DNA of 64,000 nt from JBMTVN01 sp046047235 (GCA_046047235.1 JBJOII010000010.1:1-64000), one strand, 5' to 3'; positions 43,631 through 52,588 are shown, counted from the stretch's first letter. Made by a program: numbers and translations. The notes: generated by a model from the sequence alone, not told the origin.

Positions 43631-43939
43631 AGCCGCCAGCACCTCGAAACCCGCACCCGCGACATCTTCGCCACACTCACGCTCGCCACGGTCACAGTCG
43701 GACTCCTCTAGGCCGTCCCCTTCCACAACCGCTTCCGCGCACCCGGAATCCTCCGGGCCGCAGAACGCCGTCCTCATCACGGAACCCCCCCGACCAGCTC
43801 GCCGCTCTCCTCGTCACCCGGGGACAACCCGCCGTCGCCTGACAAGAACTCGCCCGCCAAACATCGCAGTAAAGTGCTCCAAACTGATACCCGGCTCGAA
43901 GATTCCCTCGCCTTCGCCGGCCTCGACATCATCAGTTGA
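43631..43939 (+). pseudogene. decayed coding sequence
   Basis: Continuing the lipoprotein frame past its TGA gives coding-like stretches broken by stops and frame changes: RQHLETRTRDIFATLTLATVTVGLL, then TAG and AVPFHNRFRAPGILRAAERR; in another frame DQLAALLVTRGQPAVA-TGA; finally VLQTDTRLEDSLAFAGLDIIS-TGA at 43937-43939. Several stops could derive from TGG. The family is unknown. Confidence 0.4.
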
Positions 43940-43951
43940 CCCCTGAGAGCC

Positions 43952-44144
43952 GTCGCTGCGCTCCGGCTCTCAGTAACGCGCCTCACGGCGCTTCCCCCCG
44001 CGTGCTCAATCCAACGAGACACCATCTTTCTGCCCACACATCTTTTTGCCCTTCTGACCAGTCGCTGCGCTCCGGCTCTCAGTAGCGCGCCTCACGGCGC
44101 TTCCCTGCGCGTGCTCAATCCAACGGAACACCATCTTTCTGCCC
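43952..44144. repeat. 84-bp direct duplication, period 109 bp
   Basis: Copies at 43952-44035 and 44061-44144 are nearly identical (a few substitutions). Copy 2 runs into the 3' end of the DUF6498 gene (its last codons), so copy 1 duplicates that gene end and its downstream flank. A 10-bp-stem hairpin, CTGAGAGCCG/CGGCTCTCAG at 43943-43973, sits at the left edge of copy 1; its right arm falls within the duplicated block. No further gene is seen in 43940-44114. Confidence 0.8.
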
Positions 44145-44786
44145 CCCAAACCTGGCCCGCTCACTCAAGTGCGACCGCAAATCCACCACGGTCTTGGTCA
44201 CCACCAGAAACAACAACCCCGCCCACGGCGATCCCAAAGCCATCATCAGCCCACCCCCAATCAAAATCGTCAGGTGCAACACAACTACTCTCGCGTAGGG
44301 CTGGCCCATCAACTGTGGCAGACTCACCTGATGTCGCTCGCCACCGATAAGGAAGTTGTAAACAAAGGAAACTCCATGACTCAGGAACAACGCAAACACC
44401 GCCCAGCCCAAACGTTCCTCTCGCACCACATTCACCCAATCCGACAACCCCGGAAAACCTCCCGACATCCTCTCCTTGCCCCCAAATAACACCATCACGA
44501 AAACCCCGTGCACGAAGGTGAACATTCCATAGTGCACACTGAAAAACGGAACCATAAACAACTTTGCCAAGTGCGCCGCCGCAGGCTGCACCGGCACCGT
44601 GATCATCTTCAGAACGTTGAAGAAACCAACAATCACGTTCTCCATCCAGAAGATCACCAGCAACGGAAACACTTCCCAACCGAACAAGAAAACGCCCGCT
44701 AACGGAAAGACGTTCGCCACCAGCAACGCAAACACCGAAGGCCGCCTCCAGGCCGACATCAACCCCGTGTCGCCGTCCTTGCTCAT
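44115..44786 (-). CDS. DUF6498-type integral membrane protein
   Basis: A 223-residue membrane protein with about five or six hydrophobic helices. The FGWEVFPLLVIFWMENVIVGFFNVLKM segment is the signature of the DUF6498 family, whose function is unknown. I start it at the ATG at 44786, which overlaps the PfkB stop (ATGA); the upstream extension is a Gly-run readout of the PfkB gene and is not real. Its last codons lie in the duplicated 84-bp block. Two-gene operon with the kinase. Confidence 0.8.
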   Translation of the reverse strand: MSKDGDTGLMSAWRRPSVFALLVANVFPLAGVFLFGWEVFPLLVIFWMENVIVGFFNVLKMITVPVQPAAAHLAKLFMVPFFSVHYGMFTFVHGVFVMVLFGGKERMSGGFPGLSDWVNVVREERLGWAVFALFLSHGVSFVYNFLIGGERHQVSLPQLMGQPYARVVVLHLTILIGGGLMMALGSPWAGLLFLVVTKTVVDLRSHLSERARFGGQKDGVPLD

Positions 44787-45721
44787 ACCCCCTGCACCGC
44801 CTCCACCTCCACCTCCGCCATCCACCGCTCCACGCCAGCTCGCTGCACCTCGCCCGCCATCCATTCCATCGCATTGGCCACCCCCGCCGCCGCCCCCCAA
44901 CAACATGCCCGCCCCAAATCATCCCCACTCAACAGCCGCCACACCAACGCCGCCGTAAAACTGTCCCCAGAACCAATCGGGTTCACAACCTCCACGGACG
45001 GAACCGATACCCTCCATACCTGATCCCGATCCCACGCCAGCACCGGCCCGCCTCCCGCAGTCACCACCACCCGCTCCGCCCCTCGCTCCCCCAGCTCCCG
45101 CATCGCAGCCATCACCGCCCTCTCATCGTCCAAAACCCGTCCCACGGTCACCGCCAACTCCGAAACGTTCGGCTTCACCAACCCCGGCCGCTCCGCCAAA
45201 GCCCGCTCCAACACCACCCCCTTCGCATCCACCACCGTCAGCAAACTGTTCTCATGCCCCAGCCGCACGCATCGCTCATAGAAATCCTCCGGCCCACCCG
45301 CCGTCAGCGTCCCCGACAAGACCAGCCCCCTCGCCTTCCCTACGTGATGCCGCACGCGCTCAAATAACCGCTCGTAGGCTTCGACCTCCACCGACCGACT
45401 CTCCTCCACCAACTCCGTCTGAACACCGCCGGCCTCGTCAATCACCGTCACACACTCCCGCGTCTCCCCTTCCACCCTCACAAAATCCACCGCTACCCCT
45501 AGCTTCCCCAATTCACCCAACAAAAACTCACCTCTCGTCCCACCCGCAAACCCCAACGCCAACGGACTGCAATCCAATGCGTGCAACACCTTTGCCACAT
45601 TCACCGACTTCCCCGCCACACTCTCCAATGTCCGCACCGCCCGGTTCACCCCGCCAATCTCAACAGATGGAAATACCATCACCCGCTGCACCGCAGGCGT
45701 CGGTCCTACACAGAGAATCAT
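44783..45721 (-). CDS. PfkB-family sugar kinase (1-phosphofructokinase-like)
   Basis: A 312-residue ribokinase-superfamily kinase. The start MILCVGPTPAVQRVM resembles the LTVTLNPAxD opening of FruK/LacC, the substrate region GGVNRAVRTLESVAGKSVNVAKVL is conserved, and the C-terminal GSGDSF motif carries the catalytic aspartate that activates the sugar hydroxyl, with NPIGSGDSFTAALV as the anion hole. Probable reaction: ATP-dependent phosphorylation of a sugar phosphate such as fructose-1-phosphate or tagatose-6-phosphate; the specificity is unresolved. The upstream extension to 45814 has no family similarity. Confidence 0.88.
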   Translation of the reverse strand: MILCVGPTPAVQRVMVFPSVEIGGVNRAVRTLESVAGKSVNVAKVLHALDCSPLALGFAGGTRGEFLLGELGKLGVAVDFVRVEGETRECVTVIDEAGGVQTELVEESRSVEVEAYERLFERVRHHVGKARGLVLSGTLTAGGPEDFYERCVRLGHENSLLTVVDAKGVVLERALAERPGLVKPNVSELAVTVGRVLDDERAVMAAMRELGERGAERVVVTAGGGPVLAWDRDQVWRVSVPSVEVVNPIGSGDSFTAALVWRLLSGDDLGRACCWGAAAGVANAMEWMAGEVQRAGVERWMAEVEVEAVQGV

Positions 45722-45841
45722 AAGCCAGTCCTCGCTCGAATCATCAGTCGCACCCAGGCACACACCTGCTATCCACACGACCCAGAAACACTCCCGCATA
45801 CTCACCCACCCCACCCCCTACGTCAAACCCACAGGCCTGAA

Positions 45842-45993
45842 GCCGGAAGCCGGAAGCCGGAAGCCGGAGGTCGGAGGGCAGAGGGCAGAGGGGTCGGGGG
45901 TCGGCAAGCAGCAACCCATCTCTCATCTACGCTCTCCCATCTCCCATCTACGATCTCCCATCTCCCATCTACGATCTCCCATCTCCCATCTCC
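45842..45993. repeat. heptanucleotide mosaic array (about 21 units)
   Basis: Fills the middle of the 45722-46076 gap, which has no gene. Units in continuous 7-nt phase: GCCGGAA x3, GCCGGAG, GTCGGAG, GGCAGAG x2, GGGTCGG x2, CAAGCAG, then from 45917 CATCTCT, CATCTAC, GCTCTCC and alternating CATCTCC/CATCTAC/GATCTCC to 45993. At least four unit types occur in the one array. Confidence 0.85.
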
Positions 45994-46076
45994 CAGAAGC
46001 GGCATTGCCGGATCTCACACGTGGCGCATTTCACTTTGCGCCCCTGCAAACTGATTGCATCATCCCCGCCTCAACC

Positions 46077-47333
46077 ATGCGCCCCCACCATTCTATCGCC
46101 CTCGCTACGCTGCTCACCTGTACAGCCCTCACAGCCTCGGACTGGCCGCAGTGGCATGGCCCCAACCGCGACCGCACCTCCACCGACCCCATCGGCCTGC
46201 AAACCACCACGCTCCCGGCTGACTGGACCCCCGTCTGGCGCAAGAACCTTGGCCCCGGCCACTCCGCCCCCGTCGTCAGGGGCAACGTCCTCGTGTTCCT
46301 CGACGAGAAGAACAACCAGACGCTGGCCCATGCCTGGGATGCAGATTCGGGAAGATCCATTTGGCAAACCGTAATCGGCAAACACTTCGGCGATGAATTC
46401 GGAACCGGCCCCCGTTGCACCCCGTTCATCGATGAAACCCGGGTCTATGTCCAATCCTCCCGAGGCGAGTTCCATTGCCTCAATCTCCAATCCGGCGAAA
46501 TCCTCTGGAGCCTGAACTTTGTTGAGGACCTCGGGGCCCGCTTCATCGGCGCCACTCCCGGCAGCGGTGCCGCACCTCGCCGTGGTTACAACGGCTCGGG
46601 CATCATCTGGAACAATACGGTCATTCTCCCCGTTGGCTCCACCCACGCCACTCTCGTGTGCTGCGACAAATTCACCGGCAAAGAACTCTGGCGGTCCGGC
46701 ACGGATGAACTCGCCTATGCCTCCCTCGTCACCGCAACGCTCGGCGAACAGGAACAAGTCGTCGCCTTCACCGCCGATGCCCTCACCGGCACCCGCCTCA
46801 GCGACGGCGCACCCCTCTGGCGTGTCCCCCTCGAAACCGCCGCCCAACGCCACGTCTCCACGCCACTCGTCCACGATGACATCGTCCTGGTCAACTCCCA
46901 CACCTTCGGCATGGCAGCCTTCCGCATTACCCCCGACGGCGATCGCTGCATCGCCACACCCGCCTGGCGCAACCCCGAACTCCTCGTCAACCTCGGAACC
47001 TCCACCCTCGTCAACAACCACCTCTACACCATCGGAGCCAACAAAGACTTCGTCTGCGTGGAACTCAACACCGGAAAGGTCGCCTGGTCAGAACCTGACT
47101 TCGTCGGCGCCGGCCGACTCGACTACACCTCGGTCATCGCCATCGGGAACCGATTGCTCGTCCTCTCCAACGAAGGCCTCCTGCGCCTGATCCAAGCCAA
47201 TCCCCAACACTATACGGAACTCGCCCAATCCCAGGTTTGCGGCAATACCCTCGCCTTTCCCGCCCTCGCCAATGGCCACCTCTTCGTTCGCGATAACCGC
47301 TCCCTAGCCTGCTTCCAGTTGAATCAACATTGA
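46077..47333 (+). CDS. secreted PQQ-binding-like beta-propeller protein
   Basis: A 418-residue exported propeller with a signal peptide (MRPHHSIALATLLTCTALTAS) and the WPQWHGPNRD opening common to verrucomicrobial and planctomycetal PQQ-like proteins. Several blades carry the W motif and G-x-x-x-W strand pattern (DADSGRSIWQ, NLQSGEILWSL, DKFTGKELWRS, ALTGTRLSDGAPLWRV, ELNTGKVAWSE). No catalytic PQQ ligand set can be confirmed, so it may be a scaffold or dehydrogenase-like protein. It precedes a Gfo/Idh/MocA gene by 31 bp, probably in one operon that ends at the terminator at 48714. Confidence 0.87.
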   Translation: MRPHHSIALATLLTCTALTASDWPQWHGPNRDRTSTDPIGLQTTTLPADWTPVWRKNLGPGHSAPVVRGNVLVFLDEKNNQTLAHAWDADSGRSIWQTVIGKHFGDEFGTGPRCTPFIDETRVYVQSSRGEFHCLNLQSGEILWSLNFVEDLGARFIGATPGSGAAPRRGYNGSGIIWNNTVILPVGSTHATLVCCDKFTGKELWRSGTDELAYASLVTATLGEQEQVVAFTADALTGTRLSDGAPLWRVPLETAAQRHVSTPLVHDDIVLVNSHTFGMAAFRITPDGDRCIATPAWRNPELLVNLGTSTLVNNHLYTIGANKDFVCVELNTGKVAWSEPDFVGAGRLDYTSVIAIGNRLLVLSNEGLLRLIQANPQHYTELAQSQVCGNTLAFPALANGHLFVRDNRSLACFQLNQH

Positions 47334-47364
47334 CTCCCCCGCCATACAACCCTATCCACTTCCC

Positions 47365-48696
47365 ATGCATTCCACCGATCCCAACCCAAAACTACTTTCG
47401 TCGCTGACCCCCGTCAGCAATTCCAACCGACGCACCTTCCTCAAAACCACCGGAACTCTCGCCGTCGGCTCCGCCCTCGCCCCCGCCGTGCTCACACGCG
47501 CTGCCGGACGTAACGACACCATTAAGATCGGCCTCATCGGCTGCGGCGGACGTGGCACCGGCGCCGCCAGCCAGGCACTCAATGCCGACCCCGACATCCA
47601 TCTGGTTGCCATGGGCGATGCCTTCCCCGAACCGCTCCAGAGCAGCCTCGGCACGCTGCAGCAGTCCTTCGGCGAACGCGTCAAGGTCACCCCCGACCGA
47701 CGCTTCGTTGGCCTCGACGCCTACCAGAAGGTCATCAACAGCGATGTCGATGTCGTGCTCCTGGCCACCCCTCCCGGATTCCGCCCGCTCCACATCGAAG
47801 CCGCCGTGAATGCCGGCAAACATCTCTTCTGCGAAAAACCCGTCGCCACCGACGCCCCGGGCATCCGCAAAGTCCTCGCCAGCGTCAAGAAGGCCAAGGA
47901 AAAGAACCTCGCCTGGGTCGCCGGCTTCTGCTGGCGCTACGACTACCCGCGCCGCGAACTCTTCAAGCGCATCCATGAGGGCGCCATCGGGGATCTCCGG
48001 GCCGTCTACGGCACCTATTACACCGGCCCGGTCAAACCCATGCCTCCGGAATCAGAACGCCGTAGCGGCATGTCCGACCTCGAGTGGCAGCTCCGCAACT
48101 GGTACAACTTCACCTGGTCCTGTGGTGATAGCCTCGTCGAACAAGCCGTCCATAGCGTCGATAAAATGGCCTGGGCCATGAAAGACGAAATGCCCACCAA
48201 GGCAGTCGCCGTCGGCGGCCGCCAAATCCCCGCCCATGGCGGCAACATCTTCGATCACTTCGAGGTCAATTACGAATACGCCAGCGGCGCCCGCGGCTTC
48301 CTCGCCTGCCGCCAACAAACCGGCTGCCATAACGAAAACAACGACTATTTCCTCGGAGAAAAGGGCTACGCGAACATCCGCTCCGGCCGTATCGAAATCC
48401 TCGCCTCCGGACAGGACCCCTGGCGCTACCGTGGCCCCACCAACGACATGTACCAGACCGAGCACAACGAACTGTTCGCTTCCATCCGTAAGGGCGAGCA
48501 CATCAATGACGGACTCTGGGAAACCAACAGCTGCCTCATGGCCATCATGGGCCGTATGGCCGCCTATACCGGTGCCGAAGTCACCTGGGACATGGCCCTC
48601 AACTCACAGGAGCAACTCGTGCCCGACCAGTTCTCCTGGGATATGAAAATCGACGTGCCGCCCCTGGCCCGCCCCGGCGTCACCAAATTCATCTAA
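47365..48696 (+). CDS. Tat-exported Gfo/Idh/MocA oxidoreductase
   Basis: A 443-residue member of the same family as the two genes at 8-11 kb. A twin-arginine leader (NRRTFLKTTGTLAVGSALAPAV) precedes the nucleotide motif GLIGCGGRG. The EKP lysine motif is in LFCEKPVATD, and the DSLVEQAVHSVDKMAW segment provides the conserved histidine of the active-site region. The large C-terminal domain is typical of the exported verrucomicrobial subfamily acting on sugars or inositols. A strong rho-independent terminator follows 18 bp after the stop. Confidence 0.92.
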   Translation: MHSTDPNPKLLSSLTPVSNSNRRTFLKTTGTLAVGSALAPAVLTRAAGRNDTIKIGLIGCGGRGTGAASQALNADPDIHLVAMGDAFPEPLQSSLGTLQQSFGERVKVTPDRRFVGLDAYQKVINSDVDVVLLATPPGFRPLHIEAAVNAGKHLFCEKPVATDAPGIRKVLASVKKAKEKNLAWVAGFCWRYDYPRRELFKRIHEGAIGDLRAVYGTYYTGPVKPMPPESERRSGMSDLEWQLRNWYNFTWSCGDSLVEQAVHSVDKMAWAMKDEMPTKAVAVGGRQIPAHGGNIFDHFEVNYEYASGARGFLACRQQTGCHNENNDYFLGEKGYANIRSGRIEILASGQDPWRYRGPTNDMYQTEHNELFASIRKGEHINDGLWETNSCLMAIMGRMAAYTGAEVTWDMALNSQEQLVPDQFSWDMKIDVPPLARPGVTKFI

Positions 48697-48713
48697 CGCA
48701 CCACACCAAATTC

Positions 48714-48750
48714 AAAGGCGCCGTCCGCATGAGCAGACGGCGCCTTTCTC
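48714..48750 (+). terminator. rho-independent terminator
   Basis: Stem GGCGCCGTC (48717-48725) / GACGGCGCC (48736-48744) with a 10-nt loop, preceded by AAA and followed by TTTCTC, 18 bp after the Gfo/Idh/MocA stop. Confidence 0.85.
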
Positions 48751-48858
48751 ATGTCGCATTGATCTAGCCCGACCTCAGGCGCAGGGGCCCTCAGCCCTGC
48801 CCGCCGGACCCTGCCGGTGTTTCTGAGTTTCAGTGTTTCGGAACATGCCCCCGGGCAC

Positions 48859-48942
48859 CCCTCAGCCCTCAGCCCTCAGCCCTCAGCCCTCAGCCCTCAG
48901 CCCTCAGCCCTCTGCGCTTTGCGCTTTGCGCTTACCGCTTTT
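48859..48942. repeat. heptanucleotide array (CCCTCAG)x7 then CGCTTTG units
   Basis: Seven exact CCCTCAG units (48859-48907), then CCCTCTG, CGCTTTG x2, CGCTTAC and CGCTTTT in unbroken phase. The last units encode the stop and final codons of the minus-strand MFS gene. A further 7-nt periodic stretch (GTTTCTG AGTTTCA GTGTTTC) lies just upstream at 48819-48839. Confidence 0.9.
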
Positions 48943-50350
48943 GCGCGACTTTCTTGGGCTGACGGAACACCAGGGCAAACACCACCATAATCACCAGAGC
49001 CCCGGTCGCCGGCAGCTTCCAGATCATGTCCCAGCGGGGTAACGGACGCTTCAACTCAGCCAGGGCCACCGTCTCCGTGGTCCCGCTGGCCTTGTAATCC
49101 TTCCCCTCTGTCCCGGCAAACACCTCCACCGTGGCGCCTCCCGCCTCAATGCCCTTCACGCGCCCGTAGCGAGCCTCGTCACCCACCTTCCAAGCCGCAT
49201 AAGCATCCACCTTCCAGCTGTCCGCCGCCTGATCCACCAGCTTGCTGGGTTCAATCGCCGGGAAGGTATACTTGGCAGTCACCGTCCCCGACAACGTCGT
49301 GCCCACAAACATGCCCGCCCCAAGGGTCACCAGCGCAATAAAGCCCTGAGCCTTGGCCCGGATCGATTCGTCAGCCTTCTGGTCGGTGTAGATGTACGCC
49401 GTCACGAAAAAGAAGTCATAGCAGATACCGTGAAGCACGATGCCAATGTAGAGGGGCATCATCTGACCCGACTCATAACCCTGCAGGAAGAGGAAGTAAC
49501 GCAACCCCCAGCTCAGCATCCCCACCACCAACATCCATTTCACTCCCAGCCGACGGAAAAACCACGGCATGACCAGCATGAAGAAGATCTCCGACACCTG
49601 GCCGTAGGCCGTCTTCCCCGTCGCATTGGGCATCTCGACATCACCAAAGAACGTCGGCGCGAAACTGAAATAGAACGACAACGGGATGCAGATGAAAAAC
49701 GCACTGATCACAAAGATCACGAAGGAGGGCTCCTTCAACAACCGCAGTGCGTCCAAACCCAGCACGTCCCGCGCCGTCACCCGCTCACCCTTGGCCTTCG
49801 GCGGCGTGTGCGGCAGGGTCAAACAGTATCCACCCATCAGGATCGAAACCACCCCCGCCACGTAAAACGGCATCGCCGACTCGACGTCCAGCGGCGCAAA
49901 CAAGCCAATCCCCCAAACAGTCACAATCCAGCTAATCGTCCCCAGCACACGCAAACTCGGAAACTCCTTCTCGGAGTCCTTCATCTGCTGGAACGAAATG
50001 GAGTTCGTGAGGGCCAGAGTCGGCATGTAACACAACGTGTGCGCGATCAAGAGCGGATAAAACACCGCAAAGCTCGTCACCTGTGTCAGCGCCAGCATCA
50101 ATACCCCGCCCAAAACATGCGCCACCGCCAAGACCTTCTCGGACGCAAAAAACCGGTCCGCCACCATCCCCACAAAAAACGGCGATATAATCGCTGCAAT
50201 CGCCGTGGAGTTGTAGGCAAACCCGATCTGTTGAGGCTCGAAGTTTAATACGCCACCCAAATAGCGTCCCATGGTGACATACCAGGACGCCCAAATGGCG
50301 TACTCCAAAAACATCATGATCGACAGGCGTAAACGTATGGATGGGCTCAT
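48932..50350 (-). CDS. MFS nucleoside-type transporter (NupG/XapB-like)
   Basis: A 472-residue, roughly 12-helix transporter of the nucleoside:H+ symporter family, recognised from the N-terminus (LRLSIMMFLEYAIWASWYVTMGRYL) and the SLRVLGTISWIVTVWGIG and FYFSFAPTFFGDV segments. An unusual hydrophilic insertion of about 80 residues (360-439) lies between the last two helices; it looks like a small beta domain and is absent from E. coli NupG. Uptake of nucleosides or a related solute is expected. Its C-terminal codons are embedded in the CCCTCAG/CGCTTTG array. Confidence 0.88.
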   Translation of the reverse strand: MSPSIRLRLSIMMFLEYAIWASWYVTMGRYLGGVLNFEPQQIGFAYNSTAIAAIISPFFVGMVADRFFASEKVLAVAHVLGGVLMLALTQVTSFAVFYPLLIAHTLCYMPTLALTNSISFQQMKDSEKEFPSLRVLGTISWIVTVWGIGLFAPLDVESAMPFYVAGVVSILMGGYCLTLPHTPPKAKGERVTARDVLGLDALRLLKEPSFVIFVISAFFICIPLSFYFSFAPTFFGDVEMPNATGKTAYGQVSEIFFMLVMPWFFRRLGVKWMLVVGMLSWGLRYFLFLQGYESGQMMPLYIGIVLHGICYDFFFVTAYIYTDQKADESIRAKAQGFIALVTLGAGMFVGTTLSGTVTAKYTFPAIEPSKLVDQAADSWKVDAYAAWKVGDEARYGRVKGIEAGGATVEVFAGTEGKDYKASGTTETVALAELKRPLPRWDMIWKLPATGALVIMVVFALVFRQPKKVAQKR

Positions 50351-50404
50351 GGTCTGGTTCGCGGTTGGGGCGGAGGCTAGGCAAAGCCACGCCCCGAAGC
50401 AAGG

Positions 50405-52588
50405 TTACAACTCAAGGTCATGCCAGCTCTTCGTCAGGAATACGTGCCCCTTCAAAGTCGCCACCAGGGGCTCATACCGACCCAACAACTGCTCCGACCC
50501 CTCCTGAGTCTGGACGGTCATCCCGATAAAGGTCACCTCGGAATAGGTCGAGTACGCCGCAATCACGGTCATCGGTGAATTGCTGTCCACAATGATCTTT
50601 ACCTCCGCCTCAATGCGCGATGACTCCACCATGGACCGCATCACCTCCGCTGTCTTCTCCCGCCCCGCCTCGTCCGGCACAATCCGCAATACCCGTAAAG
50701 AGTGGTTCCGCCACCGCCCGCTGCTCTGCAACAAATGCGCCAGCGTCAACATCAAGGACCCGTTCTCCCTCGCCCTCCACCACACATCAATCCTCGGCCG
50801 CAACCCCGCCTCCACCGGCTTCGCCTCGGAATAAATCAACAGGTTCCGCTCCAACTCCAAAATCCTCCGAACCGTCCGCCCAAACGCCGCCTGCTTCACC
50901 GCATCATCACTCCACCCCATCAAGACTGTGTTCGGCTGCAACGACCCCACCCCCGTAACCTGCAGCAAGGTAATCGCCCCCTCCTCGAAATCATCGGTCA
51001 ATACAATCTTCGCCACCGCAGACAGTCGGTTCTGCTGGATAAACTCCTCAATCGCGCGCTGTTGCGACCCCCGCAACCGCAACAGCTTCTGCCAGTCCCC
51101 CGTCAATACCTGGGCCAAAAACAACAAACCCCGCTGGGCCTCAAATCCCCGCGCGAAATTCACCAGCTGCAACCGGGTCTTCGGATTACCCACTAAAACC
51201 AGAATCACCGGACGCCAGTTGTGCACATGCATCCGGGAGGCCATTAACCGCAGCAAACCCAACCGAGTCACCGCAAACCATAACCCGCTCCGCACATCCC
51301 CCCACGCCGTCTGATAGCGCCGACGCTGCAACATGCTATACACCATGAAACAGAACACGATCGCCACCAGCGTCGCCCCCGCATTCAAAATGAACATCAC
51401 CATCAAACACCCCGCCGCCCCCAGAAACGACGGCAACCAGTGCACCTTGTAGGTCGGACGATAGCTCGGGTTCGATACCAGCCGCTCCAGGCCCGCCACC
51501 AGGTTCACCATCCCGTAGGTCGTCAGGAAAAACATCGTGATCACCGGCGCAATCACGTCCAGTTCGCCGGCCAGCAAACAACCCAACGCCAACAGGAAGG
51601 TCACCACCAACGCCACCCGCGGCTCACGCTTCCCCCCATGCACCTTCCCCAAAAACCGCGGCACCACATGATCCGACGCCAACGCCTGCAGGGTCCTCGG
51701 CGCAGCCAGCAAACTCGCCAGCGCAGAAGACAACGTCGCCGCCCATAACCCCACAATGATCGCCGGCCCAATGCTCGCAATCCGCGCCATCACCAGCTTG
51801 TCCTCCACCAGCTCATCCCGCGTCGCGTTGTGCGCCAACGCAATCATCTGCGCCGCATAAATACCAAAGGTCAGCAGCACCGCATAAACCGTCCCTAAAG
51901 GAATGCTCCTCGCCGGATTCCGCAAATCACCCGACATGCTCACACCCGACATAATCCCCGTCACCGCAGGGAAGAAGATCGCAAAGACCGTCCAGAAACT
52001 CTGCCCCGGCCCATACATCGGGCCATAGTTCAACTCCGGCACCGCCACCGGCGTCACCCCGGAGAAAAATGCACCCAACGCCACCGCCAACAGGGTCATG
52101 ATCAAATACTGGGTCTTGATCGCCAAACCCGCCCCGATCCACGCAATCCCAAATAAACCCACCAGCGTCACAGCACAGGCATGCGCCCGCGTAAACCCCG
52201 GCAGATACGCCTGCACCCAACCGTAAAAACCCACAAACTCCAGCGACTCCACAAAGCCAATCACGTAAAACGCCACCGAAATCGCCTGCGCCAAATAAAA
52301 CGGAACCCCGACCGCACCCCCAATCTCCAAACCCAAACTCCTCGATATCAGGAAATACGCCCCCCCGGTCCCCACCCGCGTGTTCGTCGCAATCGCCGAT
52401 AAGGATAAACTCGTCAAAAGGGTGATCGTGTTCGCAATCACCAGGATCAACAAGGCCTCCTTCAACCCCGCCTGCCCCACCACCCAACCCGTCCGTAAAA
52501 ATAAAATCACCCCAAGGATGGTCAGCACGTTCGGCGTGAAGACCCCCCCGAATGTTCCAAATTGCTGCGCTCGTTTGGCTTCAGCCAT
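50405..52588 (-). CDS. SLC12-like amino acid permease/cation-chloride cotransporter
   Basis: A 727-residue APC-superfamily transporter. The ATG at 52588 gives MAEAKRAQQFGTFGGVFTPNVLTILGVILFLRTGWVVGQAG, the characteristic TM1 of cation-chloride cotransporters. About twelve helices occupy residues 15-440, and the remaining roughly 290 residues form a cytoplasmic domain with USP-like features (PVILVLVGNPKTRLQLVNFARGFEAQRGLLFLAQVLTGDW), as in eukaryotic NKCC relatives. Transported ions are not determinable. It lies downstream of the divergent glycosyltransferase promoter region (143 bp). Confidence 0.85.
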   Translation of the reverse strand: MAEAKRAQQFGTFGGVFTPNVLTILGVILFLRTGWVVGQAGLKEALLILVIANTITLLTSLSLSAIATNTRVGTGGAYFLISRSLGLEIGGAVGVPFYLAQAISVAFYVIGFVESLEFVGFYGWVQAYLPGFTRAHACAVTLVGLFGIAWIGAGLAIKTQYLIMTLLAVALGAFFSGVTPVAVPELNYGPMYGPGQSFWTVFAIFFPAVTGIMSGVSMSGDLRNPARSIPLGTVYAVLLTFGIYAAQMIALAHNATRDELVEDKLVMARIASIGPAIIVGLWAATLSSALASLLAAPRTLQALASDHVVPRFLGKVHGGKREPRVALVVTFLLALGCLLAGELDVIAPVITMFFLTTYGMVNLVAGLERLVSNPSYRPTYKVHWLPSFLGAAGCLMVMFILNAGATLVAIVFCFMVYSMLQRRRYQTAWGDVRSGLWFAVTRLGLLRLMASRMHVHNWRPVILVLVGNPKTRLQLVNFARGFEAQRGLLFLAQVLTGDWQKLLRLRGSQQRAIEEFIQQNRLSAVAKIVLTDDFEEGAITLLQVTGVGSLQPNTVLMGWSDDAVKQAAFGRTVRRILELERNLLIYSEAKPVEAGLRPRIDVWWRARENGSLMLTLAHLLQSSGRWRNHSLRVLRIVPDEAGREKTAEVMRSMVESSRIEAEVKIIVDSNSPMTVIAAYSTYSEVTFIGMTVQTQEGSEQLLGRYEPLVATLKGHVFLTKSWHDLEL

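Noticed and set aside
43628..43713. TGA/TAG read as tryptophan (recoding)
   Set aside because: Neighbouring genes end at TGA normally and the same region shows frame changes, so gene decay is simpler.
44787..44906. N-terminal poly-Gly extension of the DUF6498 protein
   Set aside because: It overlaps the PfkB gene in another frame; the internal ATG overlapping the PfkB stop gives a normal membrane protein.
45842..45993. Possible CRISPR array
   Set aside because: Units are 7 nt with no spacers, and no cas genes are in the window.
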